Shown here: piece after piece, positions 15,418 through 25,424 of the stretch
How the letters are laid out: each line of letters starts with the position of its first letter
Position numbering within the stretch: position 1 is the first letter of the stretch
Assembly (NCBI RefSeq): GCF_045063725.1
Contig: NZ_CP173695.1
DNA from: Sellimonas catena
GTDB taxonomy: Bacteria; Bacillota; Clostridia; Lachnospirales; Lachnospiraceae
Reading direction: 5' to 3' (one strand)
DNA: 64,000 nt
Program-made: the position numbers and the translations under genes
The notes under the pieces: model-generated
Database searches by the model: none
What the model saw: only the letters and a program-made list of their open reading frames with translations
What the model was told of the DNA's origin: nothing

Positions 15418-18400
15418 TACAACACCTCCTCACGGGTTTCAGAGTATTTTGCAGGCGGGATATGCTCCGCTTTGGATTTCAGATCAGCCAACACAGAAGG
15501 ACGCTCTGACTCGCTTCTTTCGTCACGATTTTCCACAGAGTCCTCCATATTCAGGGCTGCATCCAGTTCTGCCAGTCGCTGACTTTTGGCTGTCAGCTCT
15601 GCTTCCTGCGGGAACGGTTTTCCAACCTCCGCCTTGGCTGCTTCCTGCTGATTGTAGAGATTATTCAACTGCTCATTGGCTCGTTCTAAGCGCTCAAGGA
15701 TGCCTGCAAGGGCATTGTCCAGTCGGGTGATATTTCCTCGTGCGTCCGTTCCAAGGGCTACTCTGTGGCTCACAGCGCCCTTCAGGGTCACATCGAACTC
15801 GTTCCGGAAACTGTCAAACGAAAGCTCCATCTGAAAGCCACGGTAACTGCCAAGAGGAACCGGATCGGCACTTTTCGTGTCCTTACAAGCCGCAAGGAGG
15901 ATTTCACCGGCATCTGCCTTTTCGGTGTAGGCTTTGCCCATGATTTCCATGCCGCAAAAGCCATCGGCAATCTGCGGGTGTGCTTCCACGGTTTTAATAT
16001 CAGCTTCAAAGCCATGAATATAGCCTGTCTGCTTTTCAATCTCAGCCGGGAAGTATTTCAGAAGCTTATCTTCCATACGGTACTGCTGGCTCTGGTGGTC
16101 AGCTTTCAGCACCTTCAGCCTTGCCACATCAATGTCCAAGTCCATCTTTTCCTTGATAAGCGGATTGCCGGCACACAGCGCCTTGATCTCCGCATAGGAC
16201 AGCGCCTGCTCATCCACATCGTCACAGGAGCGAACCGGTGATTTGGAGGTCATAATCTGAGAAATAAACTTCTGCTTGTTTTCCAAGGTCTGATACAGGT
16301 AGGCATCGAAGGTTCCCTCGGTCACATACTGATACACCTGAACCTCTTTGTTCCGGTTGCCCTGACGGATGATACGACCGTTTCTCTGGGTCATATCAGA
16401 CGGACGCCAACCCACATCCAAGTGGTGAACTGCCACCAATTTGTCCTGGACGTTGGTTCCTGCACCCATCTTTTGCGTACTGCCAAGAAGCACTCGCACC
16501 TGCCCGGTACGAACCTTGGCAAAGAGGTCTTTTTTCTTTGCCTCGGTATCTGCATCATGGATAAAGGCAACTTCTTCCGCAGGCACACCGTTTGCAATCA
16601 GCTTGGTTTTGACATCATCATAGACATTGAAGGTTCCATCATTTTTCGGTGTGCTAAGGTCGCAGAACACCAACTGGGTCAATTTGTCAGCCTGACCGTC
16701 CTGCCAGATACGCAGGATATTTCCCACGCAGGCATTGAGCTTGCTGTCAGGGTCATCGGGTAACAGGGTGTTCATTAGCCGCTGATCCAGTCCCAATTTT
16801 CGTCCGTCGCTGGTAATCTTGAGCATATTATCGACGGACGGGTCTACAATACCGGCATGAACATCTGCTGCTCTCTCTGAAAGGGAAGCCACCATATCCT
16901 TCTGGTACTCAGAGGGCTGAACCACAACCGTTTCAAACTTTGCTTCGGGAACAGGGAGATGCAACTGGTCAGAGGTCTTGATGTCGGCAACCTCCTTGAA
17001 CATATTCATCAGTTCAGGCAGGTTGAAGAACTTCGCAAATCGGGTTCTGGCACGATAGCCGGTTCCCTCCGGTGCAAGCTCAATCGCAGTTGTTGTTTCT
17101 CCGAAGGTCGATGCCCAGGAATCAAAATGGGTCAGGTTCTTTTGCTGGAGCGTACTGTACTGGAGATAGCGCATGACCGTATAAAGCTCGGTCATCGAGT
17201 TACTTACTGGAGTACCGGTTGCAAAGATCACACCACGCCCGCCGGTCAGCTCATCCATATAGCGGCACTTCATAAACATATCCGAAGATTTCTGGGCTTC
17301 GGAGGTGGACAGACCTGCCACATTTCGCATTTTTGTGTAGAGGAACAAATTCTTGAACGCATGGCTTTCGTCCACAAACAGCCGGTCTACACCCAACTGC
17401 TCAAAGGTAATGACATCATCTTTCTTGTCAGCGGCAAGGAGCTTGTCCAGTCTGGCTTCCAATGATTTTCGTGTTTTCTCCATCTGCTTGATCGTGAAGT
17501 TTTCGCCACGCTGCCATTTCAGCTCCGCAATCGCACCCTCGATCTCATCAATCTGCTCCCGCAGCTGCCGTTCCTGTCGTTCGGCAGAAAGCGGGATTTT
17601 TTCAAACTGGCTGTGACCGATGATGACTGCATCATAGTCACCCGTTGCGATACGAGCGCAGAACTTCTTACGGTTTGCTGTTTCAAAATCCTTCTTGGTG
17701 GCAACAAGGAGCTTGGCACTCGGATAGAGGTGCAGGAACTCGTTTGCCCACTGTAAGGTCAAGTGATTCGGCACAACGAACAGGGATTTCTGGCTCAATC
17801 CAAGCCGTTTACTCTCCATAGCCGATGCAGCCATCTCGAAGGTCTTGCCCGCACCAACTTCGTGTGCAAGCAGCGTATTTCCACCATATAGCACATGAGC
17901 GATAGCATTTCTCTGGTGTTCACGGAGGGTAATATCCGGGTTCATGCCGCCGAAACGGATATGAGAGCCATCATACTCACGAGGTCTGGTGGAGTTAAAA
18001 AGTTCGTTGTACTTGGTGGAAAGGGTTTCTCGTCTGTGCGGATCTCTCCAAATCCAATCTCGGAACGCATCCTTGATTGCCTGCTGTTTCTGCTGTGCCA
18101 GGGTAGTTTCTTTTTTATTGAGGACACGCTTCTGCTTACCATCTGCATCTTCAATCGTATCATAGATACGAATATCCTTCAGATTCAGCGTTTCCTCCAG
18201 AATCCGATATGCGTTGGCTCGCTCTGTACCGTAGGTGACATACGCCGCCACATCGTTGTAGTTGGGAGAACTCTTACCGTTGATGCGCCACTCTGCGGTC
18301 AGCTCGGAGAACTTGACCTCAATGGAACGGCGCAAGTAATACGGCGTTTCAAAGGTTTCCTCCATGAACTGCTGAATATAATCGGCATCAATCCATGTTG

Positions 18401-21400
18401 CACCCAAACGCACATCAATCTCGGACGCATCCAAGTCCTTCGGCTGTGCTTTCTGCAAGGCTTCCACATTGATGTGGAAGGAAGAATCCCTGTCTGCCGC
18501 CATCTGTGCGACACGCAGCTTGCTTCTTACATCACCGGAAAGGTAATCATCGGCAGTCTGCCATCCAACTTCCACAGCATCGGGAGCCATCGGGTCTTTG
18601 AAGATCACCCCTCGAAGCTCTGCCTGAATCGCATCGTATTCTCCAGGTGTTCCAAGCAGCTGTGCCATAAACGGCAAATCCACCTTGCCACGCTCACCGA
18701 TAGAGATTGCCAGAGCTTCGGACGGCGTATCCACGCTCGTCACTCTGCGTTCCGGCTTGATGGTTCGCTTGGTGAACATATCCGCCTTGCTTTTCAGATT
18801 GCCGTCCTCATCCACATTTTCCAGAGAACACAGGAGATAGTAGGAGGAATCGTCAGCAAATGCCTGACCATTGGCTCGATTATTGATAAGCCCGTTCTTT
18901 GCGGCAAACGCATCGTAGGCATCATTCAGTTCTGCCTGTTTCTGAGTAATCATTTCATCCGGGTAATCCTCAAGCTGATATTCGATCAGCTCGTTGACGA
19001 TACCACGAAGTTCCACCATGCCCATCACACGGTCTTTTGCTTTCTCATTCAGGTCTACACGGCGCATCAGGGAGTTTTCACGGAAGTACACATTGCCATC
19101 CACCACGGTATAAGAGAAATTCTTTACATCCGGGGTTGCAGGAATGGTTTCGATTTCCTTACCCTTGTCAGCTTCGGGAAGCTCCACAGCCTGATAGGTT
19201 CCTTGGATGTGGGAAACTGCTTCTTTCAGAAGTTCGGACAGTTCCATGCCCTCAATGGGACGCACTGTAATGTCCATGCCGTAGGCGGTACTTTCTTCCA
19301 CCGTATCGCCCAGAACCATTTCAGGATGAGCGACAAAGTAGCTGTTCATGGTGTGTCCTTCTTCGGTGCGGTCAAGGTTTACCCATTCCGGTACAATGTC
19401 AATCGGATGGTCACGCTTTTGCAGGAACAGGATGTCGGACACGACTTCCGTGCCTGCGTTTTTCTTAAAGGCATCGTTTGGCAGACGGATTGCACCAAGC
19501 AGTTCCGCCCTCTGCGCCATATATCGCCTTGCGTCAGAGTTCTTGGAATCCATGGTGTAACGGCTTGTCACAAAAGCGACCACACCACCGGGACGAACCT
19601 GATCCAAAGCCTTGGCAAAGAAATAGTTGTGAATGGAGAATCCCAGCTTGTCATACGGCTTGTCGGACACTTTGTAGTTGCCGAAAGGGACATTACCCAC
19701 AGCCAGATCGTAAAAGTCTCGGCGGTCTGTCGTTTCAAAACCGGCTACTTTGATTTCTGCGTTGGGATAGAGCTTCTGAGCAATTCTGCCGGTGATGGAA
19801 TCCAGTTCCACACCATACAAACGGCTGCTCTGCATTTCAGGAGGGAGCATACCAAAGAAGTTGCCGATACCCATAGCAGGCTCCAGAATATTTCCTGTTT
19901 CAAAGCCCATCTGTCCGACCGCATCGTAGATGGAGCGAATGACCGTAGGGCTGGTGTAATGTGCGTTCAGGGTGGAAGCTCTTGCCGCAGCATATTCATC
20001 TTCGGAAAGCAGGTTTTTCAGTGTCTGATACTCCTTCGCCCAATTTCCCTTGTCCGGGTCAAAGGCATCTGCCAGACCGCCCCAACCGACATAATTCGAC
20101 AAAATCTCCTGTTCTTCGGTAGTGGCGTTCCTGTTCTCGCTTTCCAGTTTGAACAGAGTTTCAATGGCTGCGATGTTTCTTGCGAATTTCTGCTTCGGTC
20201 CACCTTCACCGATGTTGTCATCCGTGATGTGGAAGTTCACCGCAGGAACAGGTGGGATTTCTCTGGTGGTGATGGACTGCTCAAGCTGAGCGATAATGTC
20301 CATGACTTCGGCATTCTGCCATCCGTCCACCTGGGCATAATCCTGAATGATGGTGTCCTTTCCATCTACGCACTGTACGAAGTCCAGACTACCCGGCAGA
20401 TCTCTGGTATTCATTGCACCCAGGGCTTTTCTCTGCGTGTCAGGAAGTGCATAGTAGGCTCGCAGGGCATCATCAAAGGAACTGTATTCCTTGATGTCCA
20501 GCGCACCCCGCTTCTGAATGTCCTCGGCAACATAAAAATGATCGATGAAGTGTTCCGGTTCCTGCTGTTCGGGTTCCGCACTGGCTCTGACCTGTGCGTG
20601 TGCCTTTTCGTCAGGGTAGTCCCCATAGATACGGATGCACTTATGCTCCTGCTGATCGTAAACGGCAGCACCATCGTACTTGAATCCGTCATCCTCCATG
20701 GTTCCGTCCACATAGCCCTGGGCAGCTTTTTCCGCTTCTTCCAGAGTGTAGTAGTCCAGTTTATCATCGAAGCCGTTTTCAAAGTGATGGTAGGCGGCAA
20801 CCAGATAGCGGGGAGCCATGCGCTCCTCGTAGCTGTTAATCATCTCAGGTGTCAGCCATTCTGGTTTGTCGGGAATCATTTCATACAGCTCACGCATCTT
20901 GGCAATCTGTGCATGGCGGTTGCCTGCCCACAGATGCTTTTCGCTGTGCTGTCCTGCACCAAGGAAGTATTCGCAGTCCATACGCAGACGGTCTAACAGC
21001 TGATACTCAGGGGTGTAGTCCCTCGGTTCGGTTTTGCCCAGAAAATCCTCTGTAACGGGCTTTTCTTCGGTTTGGGCATCAACCCTTACCGCATGGTTTC
21101 TTTCGTCCTGAGAGAGCATACGCTCGAAATTCTCACGATTCTCGGCACGGAAGATGGGATAAGCAAGCGTAGGGTCACGCAGCTGAACTTCTCTGTCCGT
21201 GATCTGCTCCACACGGAAAGCTGTATCGTCCAGATATACCGTGTCACCGACCTGATAATTCCATTTCGGTTCCTCGGAAGCAGATGCTTCCACAACTTCG
21301 GCAGGCTCTGCCACAGGCGCTTCTGGCTGAACCGACTCCATCGCAGCTACGGACTGACGAACTTCCTCCAAATAGTCATTGGCAAGCCATTCGTCCGTGA

Positions 21401-23747
21401 AGTATTCCGTAACGCCTTCCGGGTCTACATAGTAGTCATCGGTCTGATTATCCCAGATCGCATACTCGCCATCCTCGGTATCAATCACTGCGAAACGGTC
21501 ATAAACATCTTCCAACGGATCAGTTTTAGCTTCTTCGATAGCCTGTCGTTCCGCTTCTTCCTCCGGGCTGAGGTAGCGTCCCTTTCGTATCAGACCGTCG
21601 ATTCTCTGCACCACCTGCGCCCAGGACATCTGCAATTTATCGCAACCGCTCTTGGTGTAAGCAACACCCTTGGCATCGTGATCCTGACCGCTGTGCGTTG
21701 CACCAGAGCAGGCATGGGAATGACCACCGGTTCCGTATTCATGCTTCAGGAAGTCCATCTTTTCCTTGGCAGAATGATTCTCCTGCCAGTAGTTATAAAT
21801 ACGGGCTTTACCACCGGAAAAGCCGCTTCCACGGGTCAAGTCTGCATTGACTTCATCATCCGTAATGAACTGGCGGACAAGGGGCATCTGCATCATATCG
21901 GTCTGATACTCACGCAAAGGCATATTCAACTCATACAGCTGTTTCTGAATGAGATTCAGCTTGTGATAGTGAAAACGAAGCAGATCGGGATTTTCCGCAA
22001 GGGTTTTTCTAAATTCCGAATACTGCTGTACCAAGGTTGCGTGGAAACGAGGGTCATCCAACTTTTCAGCCAAGTCTGCGGTTTCGTCAGGGAAACCACG
22101 AAACGGTTCCTGATGAAGAATTGCCAGATAGTTGCTGGAACGGGCTTCTTCACTCAAATCGTGATAAAGATGCCACAGGGATTCTGCCAACTTCTGACGC
22201 TCATATCCGGATGCTTCTACCAGTTCCACATTAGTTGCGAACCGACCATTTTCAAGCAGTTCTCCAATGCGCTCGGCAACCGTTTCCCAAGAAACGATCT
22301 GCGCTCTGGGGCTGTCAATGGCAGAGGAACCTTTGGCAAGGTGGATACCGTCCTCGGCATACCACGCACAGATATTCCCGCTATCTTCTTTCAGACCATA
22401 GCCGCCGTGATAGACCTGCTTTAAGGTCTGAACGATTTCTTCCAACGGCTTCTGCTTCATATATTCCAGCGCTACGACTTTTCGGGCTTCATCGGTATTG
22501 CTACCAAGCAGAAGGAAGTGGTCGATTTCTTCCTGGGCAAAAGAAAAAGCAGAGGGCGTAAAGCTCTCTGCTCGGTCGATAAAACTGATTTGTTCATTTT
22601 CGGAGAGGAAAAGGTTCAGACTCAGCTGTTGATAAGCTCCGTCATCACGACTTCCTCCGCCTGTGCTTTCAGGCTGTTCATGTGCTGCACCCACGCCATC
22701 TGCTGCGTTTCCTTGTCCGGTGCGGGGCTGTCCTTCAGGTACTGCTCCATCAGAAACTCCACTCTGGCTTTCGCTGTTTCCTCGATCTCCCACAGGTGCG
22801 GGAACAGGCTCTCCGTCAGAATCATGTCGTTCAGGAGCATCGGATTGTTCTGTTCCAAAAATGCTCGACGCATCCTGCCGTACTTGCCCAGAGGTTTCTC
22901 TCCCTCGTTCTCCAACTGAAGGTTCGGAATCTGATAATCTCCGGCCTGTCTGTAAGTCATCTCGCTCATAATCTGTACTCCTTTCGGTAGCTTTAATCTG
23001 CTCATGTTCTCCAATCGCTTTTTCGATTTCCTGAAACATCCTTGTGCTGATGGCATTCACCGCAGTACCAAGGGCATTTACCGTCTGTCTGGTGTTAAAA
23101 TCAAACACCTTCTGGAAATCCTCATGCTCGAAGTAGTTGTCGGGACTTTCCACGAACCGGCAATACATCGTATAGGATACGCTGTTTGCCACCGCATTTT
23201 TGAAAGCTACTTCGATGTTGAGTTCATCATACTCCTCAAGGAAGCTGTTGGCAACGATGTCGAGGAACTGCTTTTTGTAATCGTCCCAATACTCAGCCGC
23301 CAGTGCGGATGCAATATCTTCAAGCTGTGCTTCCAGTACCCCGTCAGCGGCAACACCGAAGGTACGCTCCATCGCTTCCATGACATAGGAGCGGTTTTCA
23401 GGCGTCACCTCCCACGGTTTCAGTTCCGGGGAAGAACGGCGAACGCCGGTATCCGCCACATCAAACACATAGCGCAGATACGGTTTATCCCTGTTCATCA
23501 CAAACAGAGCAATGCCGGTAGAGCCACGCTTTACATATCTGCGGTAATTTTCAGCGTTCCAGTCCTCATAGGGCTTGCAAAAGGTCGCATTGGGGCGCTG
23601 AGCATAAATCATCACCTGTTCCGGATAGGTGAACTCATAGTTGCGGGACATCGTTCTCAAAAACGAAGTCCAGTTATCTGTGTTCGAGGTGATTTTCCCA
23701 ATCGTTTCTTTTGCTAATCCGGAATAAAATCGCTCTTTTGCGTTCAT
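15417..23747 (-). CDS. Giant DNA methylase-helicase protein, 2776 aa
   Basis: This is the very large N6-adenine methylase/SNF2-type helicase common to Tn1549-like ICEs. The start resembles the antirestriction ArdC-like N-terminal module (residues 1-110, TWPEQ-type YPEQVMIYAQRPNA). Residues 250-370 are low-complexity. The methylase has motif I near 1290 (EPAMGIGNFFG) and motif IV near 1352 (GNVPFGNYK instead of NPPY). The helicase has Walker A near 1965 (EVGAGKTFEM), DESH near 2126 and motif VI near 2454 (QRNGRIIRQG). It probably shields incoming DNA from restriction and aids DNA processing. The role is inferred. Confidence 0.93.
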   Translation of the reverse strand: MNAKERFYSGLAKETIGKITSNTDNWTSFLRTMSRNYEFTYPEQVMIYAQRPNATFCKPYEDWNAENYRRYVKRGSTGIALFVMNRDKPYLRYVFDVADTGVRRSSPELKPWEVTPENRSYVMEAMERTFGVAADGVLEAQLEDIASALAAEYWDDYKKQFLDIVANSFLEEYDELNIEVAFKNAVANSVSYTMYCRFVESPDNYFEHEDFQKVFDFNTRQTVNALGTAVNAISTRMFQEIEKAIGEHEQIKATERSTDYERDDLQTGRRLSDSEPSVGERGRETSGQVRQDASSIFGTEQSDAPERHDSDGEPVPAPVGDRGNSESQSGVSDGAVPEGQPRTGQGNAADGVGAAHEQPESTGGGSRDDGAYQQLSLNLFLSENEQISFIDRAESFTPSAFSFAQEEIDHFLLLGSNTDEARKVVALEYMKQKPLEEIVQTLKQVYHGGYGLKEDSGNICAWYAEDGIHLAKGSSAIDSPRAQIVSWETVAERIGELLENGRFATNVELVEASGYERQKLAESLWHLYHDLSEEARSSNYLAILHQEPFRGFPDETADLAEKLDDPRFHATLVQQYSEFRKTLAENPDLLRFHYHKLNLIQKQLYELNMPLREYQTDMMQMPLVRQFITDDEVNADLTRGSGFSGGKARIYNYWQENHSAKEKMDFLKHEYGTGGHSHACSGATHSGQDHDAKGVAYTKSGCDKLQMSWAQVVQRIDGLIRKGRYLSPEEEAERQAIEEAKTDPLEDVYDRFAVIDTEDGEYAIWDNQTDDYYVDPEGVTEYFTDEWLANDYLEEVRQSVAAMESVQPEAPVAEPAEVVEASASEEPKWNYQVGDTVYLDDTAFRVEQITDREVQLRDPTLAYPIFRAENRENFERMLSQDERNHAVRVDAQTEEKPVTEDFLGKTEPRDYTPEYQLLDRLRMDCEYFLGAGQHSEKHLWAGNRHAQIAKMRELYEMIPDKPEWLTPEMINSYEERMAPRYLVAAYHHFENGFDDKLDYYTLEEAEKAAQGYVDGTMEDDGFKYDGAAVYDQQEHKCIRIYGDYPDEKAHAQVRASAEPEQQEPEHFIDHFYVAEDIQKRGALDIKEYSSFDDALRAYYALPDTQRKALGAMNTRDLPGSLDFVQCVDGKDTIIQDYAQVDGWQNAEVMDIIAQLEQSITTREIPPVPAVNFHITDDNIGEGGPKQKFARNIAAIETLFKLESENRNATTEEQEILSNYVGWGGLADAFDPDKGNWAKEYQTLKNLLSEDEYAAARASTLNAHYTSPTVIRSIYDAVGQMGFETGNILEPAMGIGNFFGMLPPEMQSSRLYGVELDSITGRIAQKLYPNAEIKVAGFETTDRRDFYDLAVGNVPFGNYKVSDKPYDKLGFSIHNYFFAKALDQVRPGGVVAFVTSRYTMDSKNSDARRYMAQRAELLGAIRLPNDAFKKNAGTEVVSDILFLQKRDHPIDIVPEWVNLDRTEEGHTMNSYFVAHPEMVLGDTVEESTAYGMDITVRPIEGMELSELLKEAVSHIQGTYQAVELPEADKGKEIETIPATPDVKNFSYTVVDGNVYFRENSLMRRVDLNEKAKDRVMGMVELRGIVNELIEYQLEDYPDEMITQKQAELNDAYDAFAAKNGLINNRANGQAFADDSSYYLLCSLENVDEDGNLKSKADMFTKRTIKPERRVTSVDTPSEALAISIGERGKVDLPFMAQLLGTPGEYDAIQAELRGVIFKDPMAPDAVEVGWQTADDYLSGDVRSKLRVAQMAADRDSSFHINVEALQKAQPKDLDASEIDVRLGATWIDADYIQQFMEETFETPYYLRRSIEVKFSELTAEWRINGKSSPNYNDVAAYVTYGTERANAYRILEETLNLKDIRIYDTIEDADGKQKRVLNKKETTLAQQKQQAIKDAFRDWIWRDPHRRETLSTKYNELFNSTRPREYDGSHIRFGGMNPDITLREHQRNAIAHVLYGGNTLLAHEVGAGKTFEMAASAMESKRLGLSQKSLFVVPNHLTLQWANEFLHLYPSAKLLVATKKDFETANRKKFCARIATGDYDAVIIGHSQFEKIPLSAERQERQLREQIDEIEGAIAELKWQRGENFTIKQMEKTRKSLEARLDKLLAADKKDDVITFEQLGVDRLFVDESHAFKNLFLYTKMRNVAGLSTSEAQKSSDMFMKCRYMDELTGGRGVIFATGTPVSNSMTELYTVMRYLQYSTLQQKNLTHFDSWASTFGETTTAIELAPEGTGYRARTRFAKFFNLPELMNMFKEVADIKTSDQLHLPVPEAKFETVVVQPSEYQKDMVASLSERAADVHAGIVDPSVDNMLKITSDGRKLGLDQRLMNTLLPDDPDSKLNACVGNILRIWQDGQADKLTQLVFCDLSTPKNDGTFNVYDDVKTKLIANGVPAEEVAFIHDADTEAKKKDLFAKVRTGQVRVLLGSTQKMGAGTNVQDKLVAVHHLDVGWRPSDMTQRNGRIIRQGNRNKEVQVYQYVTEGTFDAYLYQTLENKQKFISQIMTSKSPVRSCDDVDEQALSYAEIKALCAGNPLIKEKMDLDIDVARLKVLKADHQSQQYRMEDKLLKYFPAEIEKQTGYIHGFEADIKTVEAHPQIADGFCGMEIMGKAYTEKADAGEILLAACKDTKSADPVPLGSYRGFQMELSFDSFRNEFDVTLKGAVSHRVALGTDARGNITRLDNALAGILERLERANEQLNNLYNQQEAAKAEVGKPFPQEAELTAKSQRLAELDAALNMEDSVENRDERSESERPSVLADLKSKAEHIPPAKYSETREEVL

Positions 23748-23765
23748 TGTATCCCTCCAATCCTA

Positions 23766-23972
23766 TCAATCCGGATAAAGGTTCAGCTTCTCAAAGGCGG
23801 CATCGTCCATGGCTGAAACTTTACGGAGAACCGAGTCTGCCAAAGCAAAAAGCTCTGACTCGTCCTCCGAAAGCTGTTCCTTCATCAGTGTCAGTGCTTC
23901 ACACAGCCCTGACCTTGTGCCAGGGCTGTAAAGCATCATCATGTTCCGCTCATCCTGTGTGAAATCCATCAT
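23766..23972 (-). CDS. Small ICE protein, 68 aa
   Basis: This short acidic helical protein (FTQDERNMMMLYSPGTRSGL) is a frequent partner of the methylase-helicase in related elements, where it is annotated as transposon-encoded without function. Its ATG overlaps the stop of the upstream gene (ATGA), and GGGAGA lies upstream. It ends 18 bases before the giant gene. I see no domain. Confidence 0.7.
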   Translation of the reverse strand: MMDFTQDERNMMMLYSPGTRSGLCEALTLMKEQLSEDESELFALADSVLRKVSAMDDAAFEKLNLYPD

Positions 23973-24565
23973 TCAATCTCCCTTTCCGGGTGGCTCTTGG
24001 GCGGCTTATGGGAAACATCCGGCACGGGCTTTTCCTTTAACTGCTCCAACACCGAAGGACGTTCCTCTAATCCGGACGCTTTTCCGTTATTGATGATACC
24101 GTCAATCATCCCATAATCATCTTCCATTGCCATCTCTGCGTTTTTCAGGTAGTTTTCGGACTTCATAAAGTTTTCCAGCTTCTGAAACCCAACAGAATCT
24201 ACATAGTGAAAGGATACCTCACCGACTACCTTTAAGGCTACGATGTCGCTGACCGACATACTGTGACCACGGAAATCATCCGGGTGGTCAATATTGAACT
24301 TTACATACAAATCTTCCAGCTGCCGATTCACATCCTCGGACATAGAAATGGAGCCATGATAGACCACCTCGTAACGGTCAATCTCAGGCTCCATTTCTTT
24401 CTTCTGAAGGTAGCTGTAATTTGCAAACATGAGCGGGATATTATCGTCTACATCTTCCCGCAGCTGAAGAATCGCATAGGAATCCGTGGGGCTTTCCAGA
24501 AAAGCAACCATTCTGTCATCCGGGGTGGTATTTCCGTGAACATCATCCCATTTTTCGTTTTTCAT
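23969..24565 (-). CDS. YodL-like domain ICE protein
   Basis: This 198-residue protein has a YodL-like domain at about residues 20-75 (YAILQLREDVDDNIPLMFAN, then EIDRYEVVYHG), as found in polyvalent proteins of conjugative elements. The C-terminus carries the short linear motif GLEERPSVLEQLKEK, which also occurs at the ends of several other proteins here (giant protein RPSVLADLKSK, PcfB KPSVLAQLKKF). The ATG at 24565 follows AAGGAGG; the frame to 24667 is not needed. The function is unknown. Confidence 0.78.
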   Translation of the reverse strand: MKNEKWDDVHGNTTPDDRMVAFLESPTDSYAILQLREDVDDNIPLMFANYSYLQKKEMEPEIDRYEVVYHGSISMSEDVNRQLEDLYVKFNIDHPDDFRGHSMSVSDIVALKVVGEVSFHYVDSVGFQKLENFMKSENYLKNAEMAMEDDYGMIDGIINNGKASGLEERPSVLEQLKEKPVPDVSHKPPKSHPEREIE

Positions 24566-24578
24566 ATCCGTGTCCTCC

Positions 24579-25424
24579 TTATCGTTCAGGCTCTTTGCGT
24601 TTGGGAGAGGGACTGGCAGGCGCAGCTTTTTCTGCGGCCTGTGCCAGTTTTTCCATGACCGACTCACGCTTCGGAGAGTCGAGCTTATCCAGCTGACTTT
24701 TCAGCACTTTGGCAACCTCAACCGCAGTTTCCTCACGGGCTTCTTCAATGGCTGTATTCAGGAACTCACGATACGGAGCCGTATTACCAGCGGCAAGATC
24801 TGCCTTGATTTCTTGGATATGCGCCTGCACATCATCGACCTGATCCATATATTCATAGGGGTCGAAGTTCTCTGCAAAACGGTCGAGCTTAAAAGCAAGC
24901 TCAGCGATAGGGTCATTGACCACCACCGCCTGTCTGCCGACTTCAAAAGCCTGCTCCATGACATCCTCATAGAACATTGCCCGCAGTTCCCGGCGCTCCA
25001 GCCCGAAGGATTCCAGAATATCCCGGCGGACTTCGAGCATGGACAGTTCAGGGTTATCAACCTGACCGCCATCAATCTCGTTGTAGTTTTCATCCAACAG
25101 GGTGTAGTCGTAACCATCTTCGCAGGTCTGCACCGCAAGGATTCTATCCTTTCCGACCTTCCATGCGGCTTCATCGCCCATAATCTCAGGCTCCGGCATA
25201 TAGCTTGCGCCGTTGCGCTCCATAATTTCTGCAAACTGGCAGATATGAAACACATTGTATCCGATCTGCGTATGATACTCGTCAATGAAGGTGCAGGGCT
25301 TCACAACCATTTCATCCGGGTAGTGAATCTGCACACAGCTGCCATCGGGGATATGAAACAAATCCTTATAATGGCTGTCGATAAATCGGATTTCCTTACC
25401 ATCCGGGTTGTACTCATTTGTCAT
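24579..25424 (-). CDS. Polyvalent-type ICE protein, 281 aa
   Basis: This acidic protein has two parts: an N-terminal region (residues 1-110, with NPDGKEIRFIDSHYKDLFHI and YHTQIGYNVFHICQFAEIM) resembling LPD-type large polyvalent protein domains, and a helical C-terminal part rich in Glu (EEAREETAVEVAKVLKSQLD). It ends in the basic tail SPKRKEPER. Its ATG overlaps the topB stop (ATGA). This position between topB and the methylase gene is usual in the family. The function is unknown. Confidence 0.72.
   Translation of the reverse strand: MTNEYNPDGKEIRFIDSHYKDLFHIPDGSCVQIHYPDEMVVKPCTFIDEYHTQIGYNVFHICQFAEIMERNGASYMPEPEIMGDEAAWKVGKDRILAVQTCEDGYDYTLLDENYNEIDGGQVDNPELSMLEVRRDILESFGLERRELRAMFYEDVMEQAFEVGRQAVVVNDPIAELAFKLDRFAENFDPYEYMDQVDDVQAHIQEIKADLAAGNTAPYREFLNTAIEEAREETAVEVAKVLKSQLDKLDSPKRESVMEKLAQAAEKAAPASPSPKRKEPER

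Noticed and set aside
17895..20996. A 1033-codon open frame on the plus strand
   Set aside because: It lies wholly antisense to the methylase-helicase gene, has no domain or ribosome site, and is explained by codon bias of the real gene.
21072..22424. A 450-codon open frame on the plus strand
   Set aside because: Also antisense to the methylase-helicase gene; composition shows a mirror of its codons.
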